Below, one piece after another: positions 31,589 through 39,999 of a DNA stretch of 64,000 bases. Position 1 is the first letter of the stretch; the number at the start of each line of letters is the position of its first letter. Source of the DNA: Salinibacterium sp. SWN248 (GTDB taxonomy: Bacteria > Actinomycetota > Actinomycetes > Actinomycetales > Microbacteriaceae); the NCBI RefSeq assembly GCF_015864575.1, contig NZ_JADYWW010000002.1, positions 62,001-126,000 of the forward strand, read 5' to 3'. The notes beneath the pieces were generated by a model that had not been told where the DNA came from, did not search any database, and saw nothing but the letters and a program-made list of their open reading frames with translations. A program made the translations under genes and the position numbers.

Positions 31589-32318
31589 TCGGCCCATTAT
31601 CGGCCTGACCACCTACCTCGAACAGTCGCAGACTGGTGTGTGGGATGTTCCCGCATCCTTCTTGCCGAAGGCCTACTTTGAAGCGGTCACTCGCGCCGGT
31701 GGCATCGTCGTGCTGCTGCCGCCACAACCGGTCAGCCCCGAGCTTGCTCGCCGGGTGCTGAACGGTCTCGACGGCCTCATCATCACCGGTGGCAAAGACA
31801 TCAATCCGGCGCGCTACGGCCACGAGCCGCATCCCACCACCGATGATCCTCGACTCGATCGTGATGCGTGGGAAGACGAACTGATGCGTCAGGCTCTCGA
31901 AGCCGACCTCCCTTTTCTCGGCATCTGTCGCGGGGCTCAAATTCTCAATGTCGCGTTGGGAGGCACCCTGCACCAACACCTCCCTGAAGTGGTCGGCCAC
32001 AGTGACTATCAACTCGGCGGTGGCAACTTTAGCCAAACCCCCGTAGAGATCGAGCCCAACACCCGAATCGATAAGGTGCTCGGCGGACAAACCGAACCAC
32101 TCGTCGTTCCCCTCTATCACCACCAAGCGATCGATCAGCTGGCCGAGGGGCTCGTCGTCACGGCCCGCACGAGTGACGGCGTGATCGAAGCTATAGAACT
32201 GCCTACCGCGACTTTTGCGGTTGCAGTGCAGTGGCATCCCGAGGCAGCGCCAGAAGACATCCGACTATTCGAGGGCTTGGTCGACGCAGCCCGAATCAAC
32301 CGAAAGGCTCTCGCGTGA
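31575..32318 (+). CDS. PuuD-type gamma-glutamyl hydrolase (class I GATase fold)
   Basis: The 247-residue protein begins IIGLTTYLEQSQTGVWD, has GGKDINPARYG near residue 70, the nucleophile in LPFLGICRGAQILNVALGGTLHQ and the His/Glu dyad in VAVQWHPEAAP. These are the marks of the peptidase C26 gamma-glutamyl-GABA hydrolase family, which releases glutamate from gamma-glutamyl conjugates. The TTG start overlaps the ligase end and has AAAAGG about 8 nt upstream. The TGA overlaps the next GTG as GTGA, so translation of ligase, hydrolase and dehydrogenase is coupled. Confidence 0.9.
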   Translation: MNDSDRPIIGLTTYLEQSQTGVWDVPASFLPKAYFEAVTRAGGIVVLLPPQPVSPELARRVLNGLDGLIITGGKDINPARYGHEPHPTTDDPRLDRDAWEDELMRQALEADLPFLGICRGAQILNVALGGTLHQHLPEVVGHSDYQLGGGNFSQTPVEIEPNTRIDKVLGGQTEPLVVPLYHHQAIDQLAEGLVVTARTSDGVIEAIELPTATFAVAVQWHPEAAPEDIRLFEGLVDAARINRKALA

Positions 32319-33676
32319 GCACCTATACCGTCATCAATCCCGCAACCGAGGCCGAGATCGGCTCTGTCGATCTCCTCGACATCGAAGCGACGGATGCCGC
32401 GATCGCCCGCGCCGCAGTCGCCCAGAAAGCATGGGCTCGCGTCTCCCCCGCCGACAAGGCGCTCATGCTGCGTCGCTTCGCGCACACTGTCGACGGCGAC
32501 GTCGAGAACCTTGCAGCGCTGGAGGTCAGCAACTCCGGGCATCCGATCTCGCAGGCTCGCTGGGAAGCCGGTCACGTTCGTGACGTTCTCAACTACTACG
32601 CTGCAGCTCCCGAGCGGATGTTCGGCCAGCAGATTCCCGTAGCTGGCGGACTCAACGTCACCTTCCACGAGCCGCTCGGCGTTGTGGGCGTCATCACTCC
32701 GTGGAACTTCCCGATGACGATCGCGGCATGGGGATTCGCTCCGGCACTCGCCGCCGGCAACGCCGTCGTGCTGAAGCCTGCCGAGTGGACGCCGCTCACG
32801 AGCATCCGTCTCGGTGAACTTGCTCTCGAAGCGGGCCTCCCCGAAGGGCTATTTCAGGTTCTTCCCGGCAAGGGGTCGGTAGTCGGCGAGCGCTTCGTGA
32901 CGAACCCCACCGTGCGCAAAGTGGTGTTCACTGGGTCGACTGCCGTCGGCAAAAAGATCATGGCCGGCTGCGCGGATCAAGTGAAGCGCGTCACGCTCGA
33001 ACTGGGCGGCAAGAGCGCCAACATCGTGTTCGCGGATGCCGATCTAGAGAAAGCTGCGGCGTCGGCACCCTACGGCGTCTTTGAGAACGCAGGCCAGGAC
33101 TGCTGTGCCCGCAGCCGCATTCTGGTGGAGCGCAGCGCCTACGACCGCTTCATGGAACTTCTTGAACCTGCCGTTGCTGGAGTGAAGGTGGGAGATCCAC
33201 TGGATGAAGCGACAGAAATGGGGCCGTTGGTGTCAGCAAAGCACCTCGCTTCTGTGCAGTCCTACGTGCCGGCCGATGCGCCTGTTGCTTTCCGCGGCAG
33301 CGCTCCCGACGGAGCAGGCTACTGGTTCGCCCCGACGGTGTTGACGCCAGCATCGCGCAATGATCGCTGCGTGACCGATGAGATCTTCGGGCCCGTGGTC
33401 ACGGTGCTTCCCTTCGACGACGAGAACGATGCTCTGCAGTTGGCCAACGACTCCGACTATGGGCTTTCGGGTTCGATTTGGACTCGGGATGTCAGCCGGG
33501 CAATTCGGGTTTCCCGAGGTGTCGAGGCCGGCAACCTCTCCGTGAACTCGCACTCCTCGGTGCGGTACTCCACGCCCTTCGGTGGCTTCAAGCAGTCCGG
33601 CCTCGGCCGCGAGCTTGGCCCCGATGCACCGCTGAATTTCACGGAAACCAAGAACGTTTTCATCGCTGTTGATTAA
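32315..33676 (+). CDS. NAD(P)-dependent aldehyde dehydrogenase (gamma-glutamyl-aminoaldehyde type)
   Basis: The 453-residue protein carries TPWNFPMTIAAWGFAPALAAG, VLKPAEWTPLTS, FTGSTAVGKKIM, the base Glu in VTLELGGKSAN and nucleophile Cys in NAGQDCCARSRI. It would oxidise the aldehyde formed from the gamma-glutamylated amine. The GTG has AAAGG 7 nt upstream and overlaps the hydrolase stop. It falls in the group of amine-pathway dehydrogenases (PuuC/betaine-aldehyde-like), but specificity is inferred from the operon. Confidence 0.88.
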   Translation: MSTYTVINPATEAEIGSVDLLDIEATDAAIARAAVAQKAWARVSPADKALMLRRFAHTVDGDVENLAALEVSNSGHPISQARWEAGHVRDVLNYYAAAPERMFGQQIPVAGGLNVTFHEPLGVVGVITPWNFPMTIAAWGFAPALAAGNAVVLKPAEWTPLTSIRLGELALEAGLPEGLFQVLPGKGSVVGERFVTNPTVRKVVFTGSTAVGKKIMAGCADQVKRVTLELGGKSANIVFADADLEKAAASAPYGVFENAGQDCCARSRILVERSAYDRFMELLEPAVAGVKVGDPLDEATEMGPLVSAKHLASVQSYVPADAPVAFRGSAPDGAGYWFAPTVLTPASRNDRCVTDEIFGPVVTVLPFDDENDALQLANDSDYGLSGSIWTRDVSRAIRVSRGVEAGNLSVNSHSSVRYSTPFGGFKQSGLGRELGPDAPLNFTETKNVFIAVD

Positions 33677-33709
33677 CCCTCTCGACACCTTTTATCCAAG
33701 GAGCATCAC

Positions 33710-34498
33710 ATGACCATTACCCCTCTTGACCTCACGCAGCGCCTCGCAGGCAAAGTGGCCGTCATTACCGGCGGAGCGAGCGGCATCGGCCTGGCCACCG
33801 CGCGCCGCTTCGCCGCCGAGGGCGCCACCGTCGTCATCGGCGACATGGACGAGACGACGGGTCTCGCGGCCGCTGAACTTGTTGGCGGCCACTTCATCAA
33901 AGTCAACGTGACGGATGAGGCGCAGGTGAACGCCCTCTTCGACACCACCGCCAGCACCTACGGCTCAGTCGATATCGCCTTCAACAACGCCGGGATATCC
34001 CCGCCAGAGGATGACTCGATCGTGACGACCGAACTGCCGGCGTGGGAAAAGGTTCAAGACGTCAATCTCAAGTCTGTGTACCTGTGCTGCCGCGCGGCTC
34101 TCCGACACATGGTCAAGCAGGGCAAGGGCTCGATCATTAACACGGCATCCTTCGTCGCTATTATGGGATCAGCGACCAGCCAGATTTCGTACACCGCTTC
34201 CAAAGGTGGCGTGCTGGCGATGAGCCGTGAGTTGGGCGTGCAGTTCGCCCGGGAGGGAATTCGAGTCAATGCACTCTGCCCTGGCCCCACAAGCACCCCG
34301 CTTCTTCAGGAGCTCTTTGCGAAAGACCCCGAACGTGCCGCTCGTCGTCTCGTTCACATTCCGATGGGCCGTTTTGCCGAAGCGGATGAGCTCGCCGCTG
34401 CGGTTGCCTTCCTCGCCAGCGATGACTCGTCGTTCATTACCGCGTCGACGTTCATCGTCGATGGCGGCATCAGCTCTGCCTACACAACACCGCTGTAA
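33710..34498 (+). CDS. short-chain dehydrogenase/reductase
   Basis: The 262-residue classical SDR has the cofactor motif GGASGIGLATA, an Asp at the end of beta 2 (GDMDET) favouring NAD, NNAG and the catalytic YTASK with upstream Ser. The ATG follows AAGGAG. In this operon it may oxidise the hydroxyl of gamma-glutamylethanolamide to the aldehyde that the preceding dehydrogenase uses; no amine oxidase is present to do a comparable step. Its stop overlaps the GntR ATG as TAATG. Confidence 0.87.
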   Translation: MTITPLDLTQRLAGKVAVITGGASGIGLATARRFAAEGATVVIGDMDETTGLAAAELVGGHFIKVNVTDEAQVNALFDTTASTYGSVDIAFNNAGISPPEDDSIVTTELPAWEKVQDVNLKSVYLCCRAALRHMVKQGKGSIINTASFVAIMGSATSQISYTASKGGVLAMSRELGVQFAREGIRVNALCPGPTSTPLLQELFAKDPERAARRLVHIPMGRFAEADELAAAVAFLASDDSSFITASTFIVDGGISSAYTTPL

Positions 34499-35241
34499 TG
34501 GATGAGCCGACCGGTCTCCACGGAGAGTTACTACTGCGCCCGGTGCGCGGGGGCAACTCTTTCGAGGAGACCGTTCAGCGCCTCCTTCAGACAGTTCGAC
34601 TTGGGCTGGTCGCTCCCGGCGAACGGTTACCCGCTGAACGAGAACTCGCCACGATGCTCTCGGTCAGTCGAGACACGGTGCGTGACGCTATCGCCTCGCT
34701 CAGCGACGCTGGCTATTTGGTGTCTCGACGCGGTCGCTATGGGGGCACATTCGTCAGCGACGTTCTGCCGACGCACATTCCGGGAACGCCCTCGGGCGAC
34801 TCGGTGGGGCCAGCACGCCCGCTAACTCCCGAAGTGATCGAAGACACGCTCACTCTGCGGGAGATCCTCGAAGTCGGCGGAGCGCGCGCGGCTGCAGGTC
34901 GCGCCCTGACTCCCACTGAGCGAGAACTTCTCTGGCAGAGCCTGAGCAATGCGAACGCCGCGAATGACGAAGAATACCGTCGGCTAGATTCGCGCTTTCA
35001 CCTCATGGTGGGCGAGCTCGCGGGTTCCGCATCCCTCACTCCACTGATTGCCGATGTACGCATGCGCGTGAATGAGTTGCTCGACAGCATCCCCTCGCTC
35101 GGCCCCAACATCGCGCACTCCAACACTCAGCACGAACAAATCGCCATTGCGATTCTTACCGGACGTCCGGATGCTGCCGCCCAAGCAATGAGCGAACACC
35201 TCGCGGGCACGGCGCTCTTGCTGCGCGGCTTCCTCGAGTAG
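34498..35241 (+). CDS. GntR-family regulator, FadR (FCD) subfamily
   Basis: The 247-residue protein has an N-terminal winged helix (LVAPGERLPAERELATMLSVSRDTVRDAIASLSDAGYLVSRRGRYGGTFV, about residues 35-90) and a C-terminal all-helical FCD ligand-binding domain with the metal-site residues in DSRFHLMVGEL and the later HEQIAIAI. As last gene of the operon it likely senses a pathway metabolite and controls the divergent permease/ligase promoters. Confidence 0.9.
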   Translation: MDEPTGLHGELLLRPVRGGNSFEETVQRLLQTVRLGLVAPGERLPAERELATMLSVSRDTVRDAIASLSDAGYLVSRRGRYGGTFVSDVLPTHIPGTPSGDSVGPARPLTPEVIEDTLTLREILEVGGARAAAGRALTPTERELLWQSLSNANAANDEEYRRLDSRFHLMVGELAGSASLTPLIADVRMRVNELLDSIPSLGPNIAHSNTQHEQIAIAILTGRPDAAAQAMSEHLAGTALLLRGFLE

Positions 35242-35295
35242 CGGCCGAAGCTCCGATTCACGTTGCGGGCACTCCCGCTACTCAGAAATCCGGCA

Positions 35296-35301
35296 TACGC
35301 T
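35296..35301 (+). promoter_or_regulatory. -10 element TACGCT, probable leaderless promoter of the oligopeptidase gene
   Basis: TACGCT is followed by 6 nt and the ATG at 35308, and no Shine-Dalgarno is present. This supports the start at 35308 over the in-frame codon at 35263. Confidence 0.5.
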
Positions 35302-35307
35302 GAAGGC

Positions 35308-37524
35308 ATGCTCACCCCACCTGAAGCCGCGAAGGTTCCCACCGAACGCATCCAGCATGGCGACCACTACATCGACAATTACGAGTGGATGCGCGACAAA
35401 GAGAGCCCCGACACCCTCGCGCATCTCCACGCCGAGAACGCGTTCACCGCTGCGCGCACGAGTCACCTGAGCGTGTTGCAGGAGCAGATCTTTGAAGAGA
35501 TCAAGGCCCGCACACAGGAGACCGATCTGAGCGTTCCGGTTCGTCGCGGCCAGTGGTGGTATTTCAGCCGCACCGAAGAGGGCAAGCAGTACGCGATCCA
35601 TTGCCGCGCGCCGATTGCGGCCGACGACGACTGGACTCCGCCGACGATTGCCGAGCCTGTGGCTGGTGACGCTGGGGGTGCTGCCACGGATGCCGCTGCC
35701 GCCGCTCCCACCACGCTCCCCGGTGAGCAGATCCTTCTCGACAACAACGTCGAAGCAGAGGGGCACGACTTCTTCAGCCTCGGCTCGTTCTCGCTCAGCG
35801 ACGACGGAACCCTGTTGCTCTACGGCGTCGATATCGAGGGCGACGAGCGCTACACACTGCGCGTGCGCCAGCTCGGCGATGCCGCTGCAGCGAGCGCTCC
35901 CTCCGACGCTGAGACCGTCATCCGCTTCAGCTCCGCCGCTGACCTTCCGGATGAGATTCCGGGCACCGCGGGTGGCGCGCTCTTGGATGCCACGGGCAAG
36001 TACGTCTTCTATACGACGGTTGATGATGCGTGGCGCCCCGATACCGTCTGGCGCTACGAGTTGGGCACTGCTGCGGCATCCGCGGTGCAGGTGTTTCACG
36101 AGCCCGACGAGAGTTTCTGGGTGGGCGTTGGGCGTTCGCGCAGTGGCAAGTATCTGACGATCGAGGCCGGTTCGCGCCTCACGAGCGAGACGCGACTGCT
36201 CGACACGAGCGACCCGACCGGTGAGTTCGAGGTTGTCTGGCCGCGCGAAGTCGGCGTCGAGTACGACGTCGAGCACGTGGTGGTGGGCACGCAAGATCGT
36301 CTGCTGATTGTGCACAACAAAGAGGCGATCAACTTCGAGCTCGTGAGTGTTGCGGCGGCGGATCCCCTCGGCGAGCGCCGCGTGATCCTCCCCCACAACG
36401 AAGCCGTGCGCCTCGAGGGTGTGGATGCCTTCAAGGACTTTGTGGCCATCGAGTACCGCCGCGAGGGTCTCACCCGCGTGGCGATTGCGATCGTTCCCAA
36501 GCATGGCGGCCGCTATGAAGACATTCCGCACGAACTGAAGTTCGACGACGAACTCTTCACGGTGGGCCTCAGTTCTAACCCCGAGTGGAACCAGCCGAGC
36601 ATCCGTCTCAGCTATGGCAGTTTCGTGACCCCGACGATCGTCTACGACTACCTCGTGGATGACAACGAGCTCGTCGTGCGCAAACAGCAGCCGGTGCTTG
36701 GTCGCTTTGATCCAGCGCTGTACACCCAGCGTCGGGAGTGGGCCACTGCCTCTGATGGCACTCGCGTGCCAATCTCCCTCGTGTACCGCAACGACCTCGT
36801 GGTGCCCGGCACCCCGGCGCCGACGGTGCTCTACGGCTACGGCTCCTATGAGATCAGCATTGACCCGGGCTTCACCGCTGCCCGCCTGAGCTTGCTCGAC
36901 CGCGGCATGGTGTTCGCTGTCGCCCACGTGCGCGGCGGTGGCGAACTGGGCCGCACCTGGTACGAGGGCGGCAAGAAGCTACACAAGCGCAACACGTTCA
37001 CCGACTTTGTCGCGTGCGCCCATCACCTCATCGACACCGATGTCACGTCAAGCGATCGCCTTGTCGCTGAGGGCGGAAGCGCCGGCGGCCTGCTCATGGG
37101 TGCCGTCGCGAACCTTGCCCCGCAACTGTTCTCGGGCATCCTCGCGGTTGTCCCCTTCGTCGACCCGCTCACCTCGATCCTCGATCCATCGCTGCCGCTG
37201 ACCGTCATCGAGTGGGACGAGTGGGGTGACCCCCTGCACAACGAGGAGGTTTACTACTACATGAAGTCGTACTCCCCCATCGAGAATGTGCACGACACTC
37301 ACTACCCGCGCATCCTCGCCGTGACCTCGCTCAATGACACGCGCGTGCTCTACGTCGAGCCGGCCAAATGGGTTGCCCGACTGCGTGAGGTGGGGGCGGA
37401 TGCTCTGCTCAAGACCGAGATGGCGGCGGGCCACGGCGGCGTCTCCGGTCGCTACGACGCGTGGCGCGAGCGTGCCTTCAACTACGCGTGGATGGTGGAT
37501 GTGACGCGTCCGTCAGCGCACTGA
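35308..37524 (+). CDS. oligopeptidase B-type prolyl oligopeptidase (S9 family)
   Basis: The 738-residue cytosolic serine peptidase has an N-terminal segment typical of oligopeptidase B (HGDHYIDNYEWMRDKESPDTLAHL), a seven-bladed propeller region and a C-terminal alpha/beta-hydrolase. The catalytic residues are Ser in AEGGSAGGLLMGAV, Asp in SLNDTRVLYVEP and His in AGHGGVSGRYD. It cleaves short peptides after basic residues. An Ala-rich insertion near residue 120 (GDAGGAATDAAAAAP) is probably a surface loop. It is monocistronic. Confidence 0.92.
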   Translation: MLTPPEAAKVPTERIQHGDHYIDNYEWMRDKESPDTLAHLHAENAFTAARTSHLSVLQEQIFEEIKARTQETDLSVPVRRGQWWYFSRTEEGKQYAIHCRAPIAADDDWTPPTIAEPVAGDAGGAATDAAAAAPTTLPGEQILLDNNVEAEGHDFFSLGSFSLSDDGTLLLYGVDIEGDERYTLRVRQLGDAAAASAPSDAETVIRFSSAADLPDEIPGTAGGALLDATGKYVFYTTVDDAWRPDTVWRYELGTAAASAVQVFHEPDESFWVGVGRSRSGKYLTIEAGSRLTSETRLLDTSDPTGEFEVVWPREVGVEYDVEHVVVGTQDRLLIVHNKEAINFELVSVAAADPLGERRVILPHNEAVRLEGVDAFKDFVAIEYRREGLTRVAIAIVPKHGGRYEDIPHELKFDDELFTVGLSSNPEWNQPSIRLSYGSFVTPTIVYDYLVDDNELVVRKQQPVLGRFDPALYTQRREWATASDGTRVPISLVYRNDLVVPGTPAPTVLYGYGSYEISIDPGFTAARLSLLDRGMVFAVAHVRGGGELGRTWYEGGKKLHKRNTFTDFVACAHHLIDTDVTSSDRLVAEGGSAGGLLMGAVANLAPQLFSGILAVVPFVDPLTSILDPSLPLTVIEWDEWGDPLHNEEVYYYMKSYSPIENVHDTHYPRILAVTSLNDTRVLYVEPAKWVARLREVGADALLKTEMAAGHGGVSGRYDAWRERAFNYAWMVDVTRPSAH

Positions 37525-37536
37525 TCGGGCAGGCGC

Positions 37537-37556
37537 AGCTCGCGAACTAGCGAGCT
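37537..37556. terminator. short hairpin between convergent oligopeptidase and NAD synthetase genes
   Basis: AGCTCGC and GCGAGCT form a perfect 7-bp stem with a 6-nt loop, overlapping the nadE stop by 2 bp. There is no T tract, so it is a weak candidate. Confidence 0.35.
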
Positions 37557-38379
37557 AGTCAGTCCACCACTCGTCGTACATCGACACCGGCACGGAACGC
37601 TTGTGGCGAGTGTTGAGGAACTTCTTCTCGATATCGGCGGCGGCCTCGGCGGGCACGTCGAGGCCCTCGAGGTAGTCATCGATGTGCTCGTAGGTGACGC
37701 CGAGGTTGGCTTCGTCGGCCTGGCCGGGCGTGTGGTCGAGCAGGTCGGCGGTCGGCACCTTTTCATAGAGGCGCTCGGGAGCATTGAGGTGCTTGAGTAG
37801 CTGCTTGCCCTGGCGCTTCGTGAGGCCCGTGAGCGGCAGCACGTCGGCACCGCCGTCGCCGAATTTGGTGAAGAAGCCCGTGACGGCTTCGGCGGCGTGG
37901 TCCGTTCCGACCACGAGGTAGCCGAGCTGCCCCGCAATCGCGTACTGCGCCACCATGCGCTCGCGTGCCTTCACGTTGCCCTTGTTGAAGTCTGTAATCG
38001 GCTCGCCCATCGCATCCGCGAATTCGGCGGCAATGCCGTCGACAGCCCGCTGGATGTTGAACGTCACTTCGCGGTCAGCCTCAATAAAGTCGAGCGCCAA
38101 TTGCGCATCGTCTTCGTCGTGCTGCACCCCGTGCGGCAGCCGCACGGCCACGAACTGTGCTTCGACTCCCTCCGCGCGCAGTTCAGTGACGGCAAGCTGA
38201 CAGATTCGCCCGGCGAGCGACGAATCCTGACCACCGCTGATGCCCAAGACGAGGCCCTTGGCGTGCGAAGCCGTGAGATATTCCTTGAGAAACTCAATGC
38301 GCCGGCGAATCTGTCCAGCAGGGTCGATCGTGGCTTGGGTGTTTAACTCGGAAATGATGCGCGCCTGCAACGAAGTCAT
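37555..38379 (-). CDS. nadE: ammonia-dependent NAD(+) synthetase
   Basis: The 274-residue enzyme amidates nicotinate adenine dinucleotide to NAD using ammonia and ATP. The ATP-pyrophosphatase P-loop [13 protein letters not shown] lies near residues 42-54, [22 protein letters not shown] near 175-196 and [13 protein letters not shown] near 205. The length matches short NadE without a glutaminase domain. The start codon lies 6 nt after a TAGATT -10-like element, indicating a leaderless mRNA. Confidence 0.95.
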   Translation of the reverse strand: MTSLQARIISELNTQATIDPAGQIRRRIEFLKEYLTASHAKGLVLGISGGQDSSLAGRICQLAVTELRAEGVEAQFVAVRLPHGVQHDEDDAQLALDFIEADREVTFNIQRAVDGIAAEFADAMGEPITDFNKGNVKARERMVAQYAIAGQLGYLVVGTDHAAEAVTGFFTKFGDGGADVLPLTGLTKRQGKQLLKHLNAPERLYEKVPTADLLDHTPGQADEANLGVTYEHIDDYLEGLDVPAEAAADIEKKFLNTRHKRSVPVSMYDEWWTD

Positions 38380-38385
38380 GCGTTA

Positions 38386-38391
38386 AATCTA
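38386..38391 (-). promoter_or_regulatory. -10 element TAGATT, probable leaderless promoter of nadE
   Basis: On the reverse strand TAGATT is followed by 6 nt and the ATG at 38379, with no Shine-Dalgarno. Confidence 0.5.
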
Positions 38392-38491
38392 ACCCGGAGC
38401 GGTGTCATTAGGATTGTTCATTTTTACTGCGCCGCAGACTCTCGGCGGGTTAGCCTGAAACTGTTACGCCCACGAAACACAGGAGCTCCGG

Positions 38492-38764
38492 ATGATCGAC
38501 CAACTACTTCGCCCCAAGATTGCGTTTTGGACAGGGCTCGGCCTGCTCATCGTCGGATTCGTTCTGGGCAACTTCGTGATTCCCAACCTCTATTGGGCCG
38601 CGCAATCGATCGGCTTCCCGCTCGCTTCGCAGTTCGCGAGCGGCCTTGCCGGTGGGGTCGAGTTTCTCACTCAGATCGCACGCCTCGTCGGCCCGGTGCT
38701 GATCGTCGGCGCACTCGTCATGCTGAAGATCGAGCGCACTTCTGGGGGAACGCGCGCGAGCTAA
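38492..38764 (+). CDS. small two-span membrane protein
   Basis: The 90-residue product has two hydrophobic segments, near residues 12-35 (FWTGLGLLIVGFVLGNFVIP) and 60-80 (LVGPVLIVGALVML), and a short basic C-terminus. An AGGAG site lies about 7 nt before the ATG. No family was recognised. Its last 4 bp overlap the convergent VOC gene. Confidence 0.7.
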   Translation: MIDQLLRPKIAFWTGLGLLIVGFVLGNFVIPNLYWAAQSIGFPLASQFASGLAGGVEFLTQIARLVGPVLIVGALVMLKIERTSGGTRAS

Positions 38765-39153
38765 CCCAGCTCCTGCGCAATCTCCCACGGCAGCCCAGAC
38801 GGGTCGAGAAACACGGCAGTACGACGACCCCATGGCCGATCGATGGGGCCGTTGACGAGCTCGACGCCATGCTCGCGCACAGCAGCGCACGCGGCATCCA
38901 CATCGGGCACATTCACTGTCAGCATGACGGATGCCGCCACTCCCGCTTCTGCGATCGGCTCGGGCGCTATCAACGCGGGGGCTTCGGTTCGCGCCAAGAC
39001 GTTGATCACGATGGCACCAACGCGCAGCGCGACCGAGACGTCGTCTTCAAAGAGGATGGGCGCGGCAAAGACGGTGGTGTAGAACTCTCGGGATGCAGGA
39101 ATGTCATCCGCAAACACCGTAATCGCTTCAACGTTGTCTAACGAACTGGTCAT
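38761..39153 (-). CDS. VOC-superfamily (glyoxalase/bleomycin-resistance-like) protein
   Basis: The 130-residue protein has two beta-alpha-beta-beta-beta modules (VEAITVFADDIPASREFYTTVFAAPILFEDDVSVALRVG... and VNVPDVDAACAAVREHGVELVNGPIDRPWGRRTAVFLDPSGLPWEIAQEL). These proteins bind metals for isomerase, dioxygenase or resistance functions; which one is not evident. ATG 39153 has GGAGGG 7 nt upstream; the frame extends to 39279 without support. It is divergent from a TetR gene across 104 bp, so it is the likely TetR target. Confidence 0.87.
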   Translation of the reverse strand: MTSSLDNVEAITVFADDIPASREFYTTVFAAPILFEDDVSVALRVGAIVINVLARTEAPALIAPEPIAEAGVAASVMLTVNVPDVDAACAAVREHGVELVNGPIDRPWGRRTAVFLDPSGLPWEIAQELG

Positions 39154-39230
39154 CGGTCTTTCCCTCCGTTTTTCCCCAACGACACGTCCTGAACGGCACA
39201 CGATTGTTTTGATACCGGTGGGTTCTAAAT

Positions 39231-39255
39231 ATCCACGAATGGACGTAGAGTGGAT
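39231..39255. promoter_or_regulatory. inverted repeat ATCCAC-N13-GTGGAT before the TetR gene
   Basis: Exact 6-bp arms end 2 nt before the tetR ATG, in the divergent gap with the VOC gene. A TetR autoregulatory site is plausible, though the arms are short. Confidence 0.45.
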
Positions 39256-39257
39256 GA

Positions 39258-39869
39258 ATGAGCACCACATTAACACCAACCGCTGGCCGCCCTCGAGCGT
39301 TCGACGAAGAAGCTGTGCTCAACCAGCTCACCGCGCTGTTCTGGCAGCAGGGTTACGGCAATACCTCCATGACAGACATTGTTGAAGCCAGCGGGGTTCA
39401 CAAACCCAGCCTGTACCGCACCTTCGGAAGCAAAGAAGAACTCTTCGCAACCGTGCTGCGGCGCTACCTCAGCGAGCGCATGGCGATGCTCGCGCAGCTG
39501 CGCGCTGAATCCGGGACCGGCATTGCCGGCATCCACACTTTCTTCGACAAGTTCGAAGAATTCGCGAGCACCGACGAGGGCAGTTGGGGCTGCCTCATGG
39601 TGATGAGTGCGAACGAATTGCGGGGCAGCACGCCAGGCTACGAAGACTTCTCCGTCGAGAACAGCCGTGCTCTTCACGCGCAGATGACGGCTCTCGCAGC
39701 CCTCGCGTTCGCCGGTTCGACCGAGAATGATGCGCTCACCGCTCAACGAGCCGACATGCTCTCGCTTCTGTTCTTCGGGCTCCAGGTCACCATCCGCTCC
39801 CGAGCTGGTGCCGAGCACGTCCATTCTGCGTTTGCCTCCATCCACGCGCTCGTCGACACCTGGCGCTAG
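39258..39869 (+). CDS. TetR-family transcriptional regulator
   Basis: The 203-residue protein has the N-terminal TetR helix-turn-helix (GRPRAFDEEAVLNQLTALFWQQGYGNTSMTDIVEASGVHKPSLYRTFGSKEELF, about residues 10-65) and a C-terminal helical ligand domain. The GWFQ/WGCL-type motif (EGSWGCLMVMSANE) resembles the YcdC/AcrR-like branch that includes quinone- or aldehyde-responsive regulators. Divergence from the VOC gene suggests local control of that gene. Confidence 0.9.
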   Translation: MSTTLTPTAGRPRAFDEEAVLNQLTALFWQQGYGNTSMTDIVEASGVHKPSLYRTFGSKEELFATVLRRYLSERMAMLAQLRAESGTGIAGIHTFFDKFEEFASTDEGSWGCLMVMSANELRGSTPGYEDFSVENSRALHAQMTALAALAFAGSTENDALTAQRADMLSLLFFGLQVTIRSRAGAEHVHSAFASIHALVDTWR

Positions 39870-39999
39870 GCGCCCCCGTCTGCTAAGTCGCCAGATAACC
39901 GCGGTCACCCGAATTGGGCGGTGGTCTGGTCGCTTCGTGATCGCTAGAGTTGTGGGGTGATCGTCGCACCCGAAGCGACTTCACGCTAAAGGATTCACT

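Noticed and set aside
35278-36927. 549-codon reverse ORF opposite the oligopeptidase gene
   Set aside because: The forward frame has all oligopeptidase B motifs; the reverse translation has low-complexity His/Glu/Arg and no family signature.
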